64,000 nt of DNA from Dasyornis broadbenti (Eukaryota > Chordata > Aves > Passeriformes > Dasyornithidae): contig VZRN01001317.1 of the NCBI GenBank assembly GCA_013397935.1, forward strand, positions 1,221,606 to 1,285,605. Direction: 5' to 3'. A program made the translations under genes and the position numbers. Positions 63,089-64,000 of this stretch are shown in pieces (position 1 is the stretch's first letter; each line of letters begins with the position of its first letter). The notes beneath the pieces were generated by a model, which was not told the DNA's origin, ran no database searches, and worked only from the letters and a program-made list of their open reading frames with translations.

Positions 63089-64000
63089 TAATCAGCCCCC
63101 ACAAGGCTCACGCTTGTTTATTCCACTTAAGATTCTTCTGCTCCGTATCAAAATGCAACAGCCAGTGATACTAATTCATCTTCATTTTCTCAAGTGAAAA
63201 AAAAAATAACATGGCAACTCAGGCAAATGTTTATATAAAAATGTGCTTTTTATCTCTTGATACCTCTGTGACTGAATTTTCCTTCAAGAATAACAGATGG
63301 CTTAACTGTACCAGGTAAAGACTTTGCATGAATTGGTGACAAAAAAGGGTTGTACAGTGGGTTTTTTATAACATAAATCTCCCCCAAACCCACTCCTGTA
63401 AACAGTAATAAGAACATGCAGGGCTTTTTAATTGAACATTAAACTCAGAAGTCCCATTACATTCACAGTACAGTATCCAGTTAATACATCCTTTGGGTTT
63501 TTTTTTATCCTTTGTCCCACCCACAGAGATGTTACAAATTGGATTTAAATTAAATTTCATTCTAAACACATATATTCAATCATAACAAAACAGTGACAAA
63601 TTAGCTTATTCCATTTAAACTCATTGTATGCTGAGGCTGAGCGCCTCCTGCTCCAACCCAGGGCCTATTTCCCAAAGGTCGGGTATTTAAAGAACTGACG
63701 CACAAATGTGTGTGCAGCTATTAGCAGGGGAATTGGTTTGATTATTACATGAAATATCAGGTTGAACTGCAGTGTGTGTTTCAAAGTGTGAATATGGAAA
63801 AGGGTTGTTTTTATTATTGCATGAGTAAAGGAGTATAAAGGAATGGGTACAGAGTGCTGCAGAGGTAGGTCCAGCTGTTCAAGAAATGCCTGCATTTACT
63901 TTTCTCTCTTTCTTAAATATAATGTGATATAAAAAGAAACCTGACTGGTAACTTCCCTTTTAACATAGTCTGTTGTAAATGCATTGAAACACTGTTGCCT
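63089..64000. promoter_or_regulatory. Candidate conserved noncoding region at right edge
   Basis: Two repeat-free parts look constrained: about 63090-63195 (with 'gtcactaatcagcccc') and 63600-63900 (with 'gcagctattagcaggggaat' and 'gtttgattattacatgaaat'). CpG is low, so a promoter is unlikely; an enhancer would fit. Inference only. Confidence 0.3.

Noticed and set aside
1..64000. Endogenous retrovirus or LTR element
   Set aside because: No paired terminal repeats, primer-binding site or gag/pol/env-like frame recognised; all reverse transcriptase traces belong to CR1.
1..64000. CRISPR array, operon or prokaryotic mobile system
   Set aside because: No regularly spaced repeats with unique spacers and no prokaryotic gene layout; the DNA is clearly vertebrate.

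Overview
The window looks like a piece of a bird (sauropsid) nuclear chromosome. It carries CR1 LINE copies of avian type, one much older CR1 copy of the kind shared with turtles and crocodilians, several palindromic MITE-like elements built round an 'attgaagtcaatgg'-like centre, one MIR-like SINE remnant, sparse microsatellites and overall AT-rich, repeat-poor sequence. I cannot resolve the species or the locus from sequence alone.

No protein-coding gene can be supported. The longest open frames are about 115-156 codons, show no recognisable domain, overlap frames on other strands, and lack convincing exon borders. The only recognisable coding matter is decayed CR1 ORF2 (endonuclease/reverse transcriptase) sequence. 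No tRNA, rRNA, CRISPR array or LTR retroelement was recognised. The best description is an intergenic or intronic gene desert.

Layout: 1-730 is a CpG island with an NF-E2/antioxidant-type motif and a 13-bp tandem repeat, the one good promoter candidate; its gene, if any, is likely to lie mostly beyond the left edge or to have only a first exon here. 3.9 kb holds a near full-length palindromic element; 4.86-5.18 kb holds three tandem repeats that all have a 12-bp period; 5.4-6.65 kb holds two CR1 tails in opposite orientation. 16.5-17.5 kb holds two different palindromic elements. 18.65-19.79 kb is the ancient CR1. 30.78-31.04 kb is an orphan CpG-rich block. 34.2-35.4 kb has three fragments of palindromic elements. 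36.98-37.35 kb is the strongest candidate conserved regulatory element, with an exact PBX-MEIS/PREP motif TGATTGACAG. 39.5 kb is the MIR-like remnant. 42.1 kb has a strong hairpin and 47.3 kb has twin octamer motifs. 49.5-50.03 kb has a homeodomain-site-rich block followed by another palindromic element. 52.11-53.29 kb is an internally deleted CR1 on the minus strand. 62.7-64 kb has a GC-rich patch and a conserved-looking block.

Conserved-element calls rest on sequence texture and motifs only, because no alignment could be run; they carry low to moderate confidence. I looked for a novel multi-gene system and did not find one. The most interesting content is the set of old palindromic elements and the candidate enhancers.
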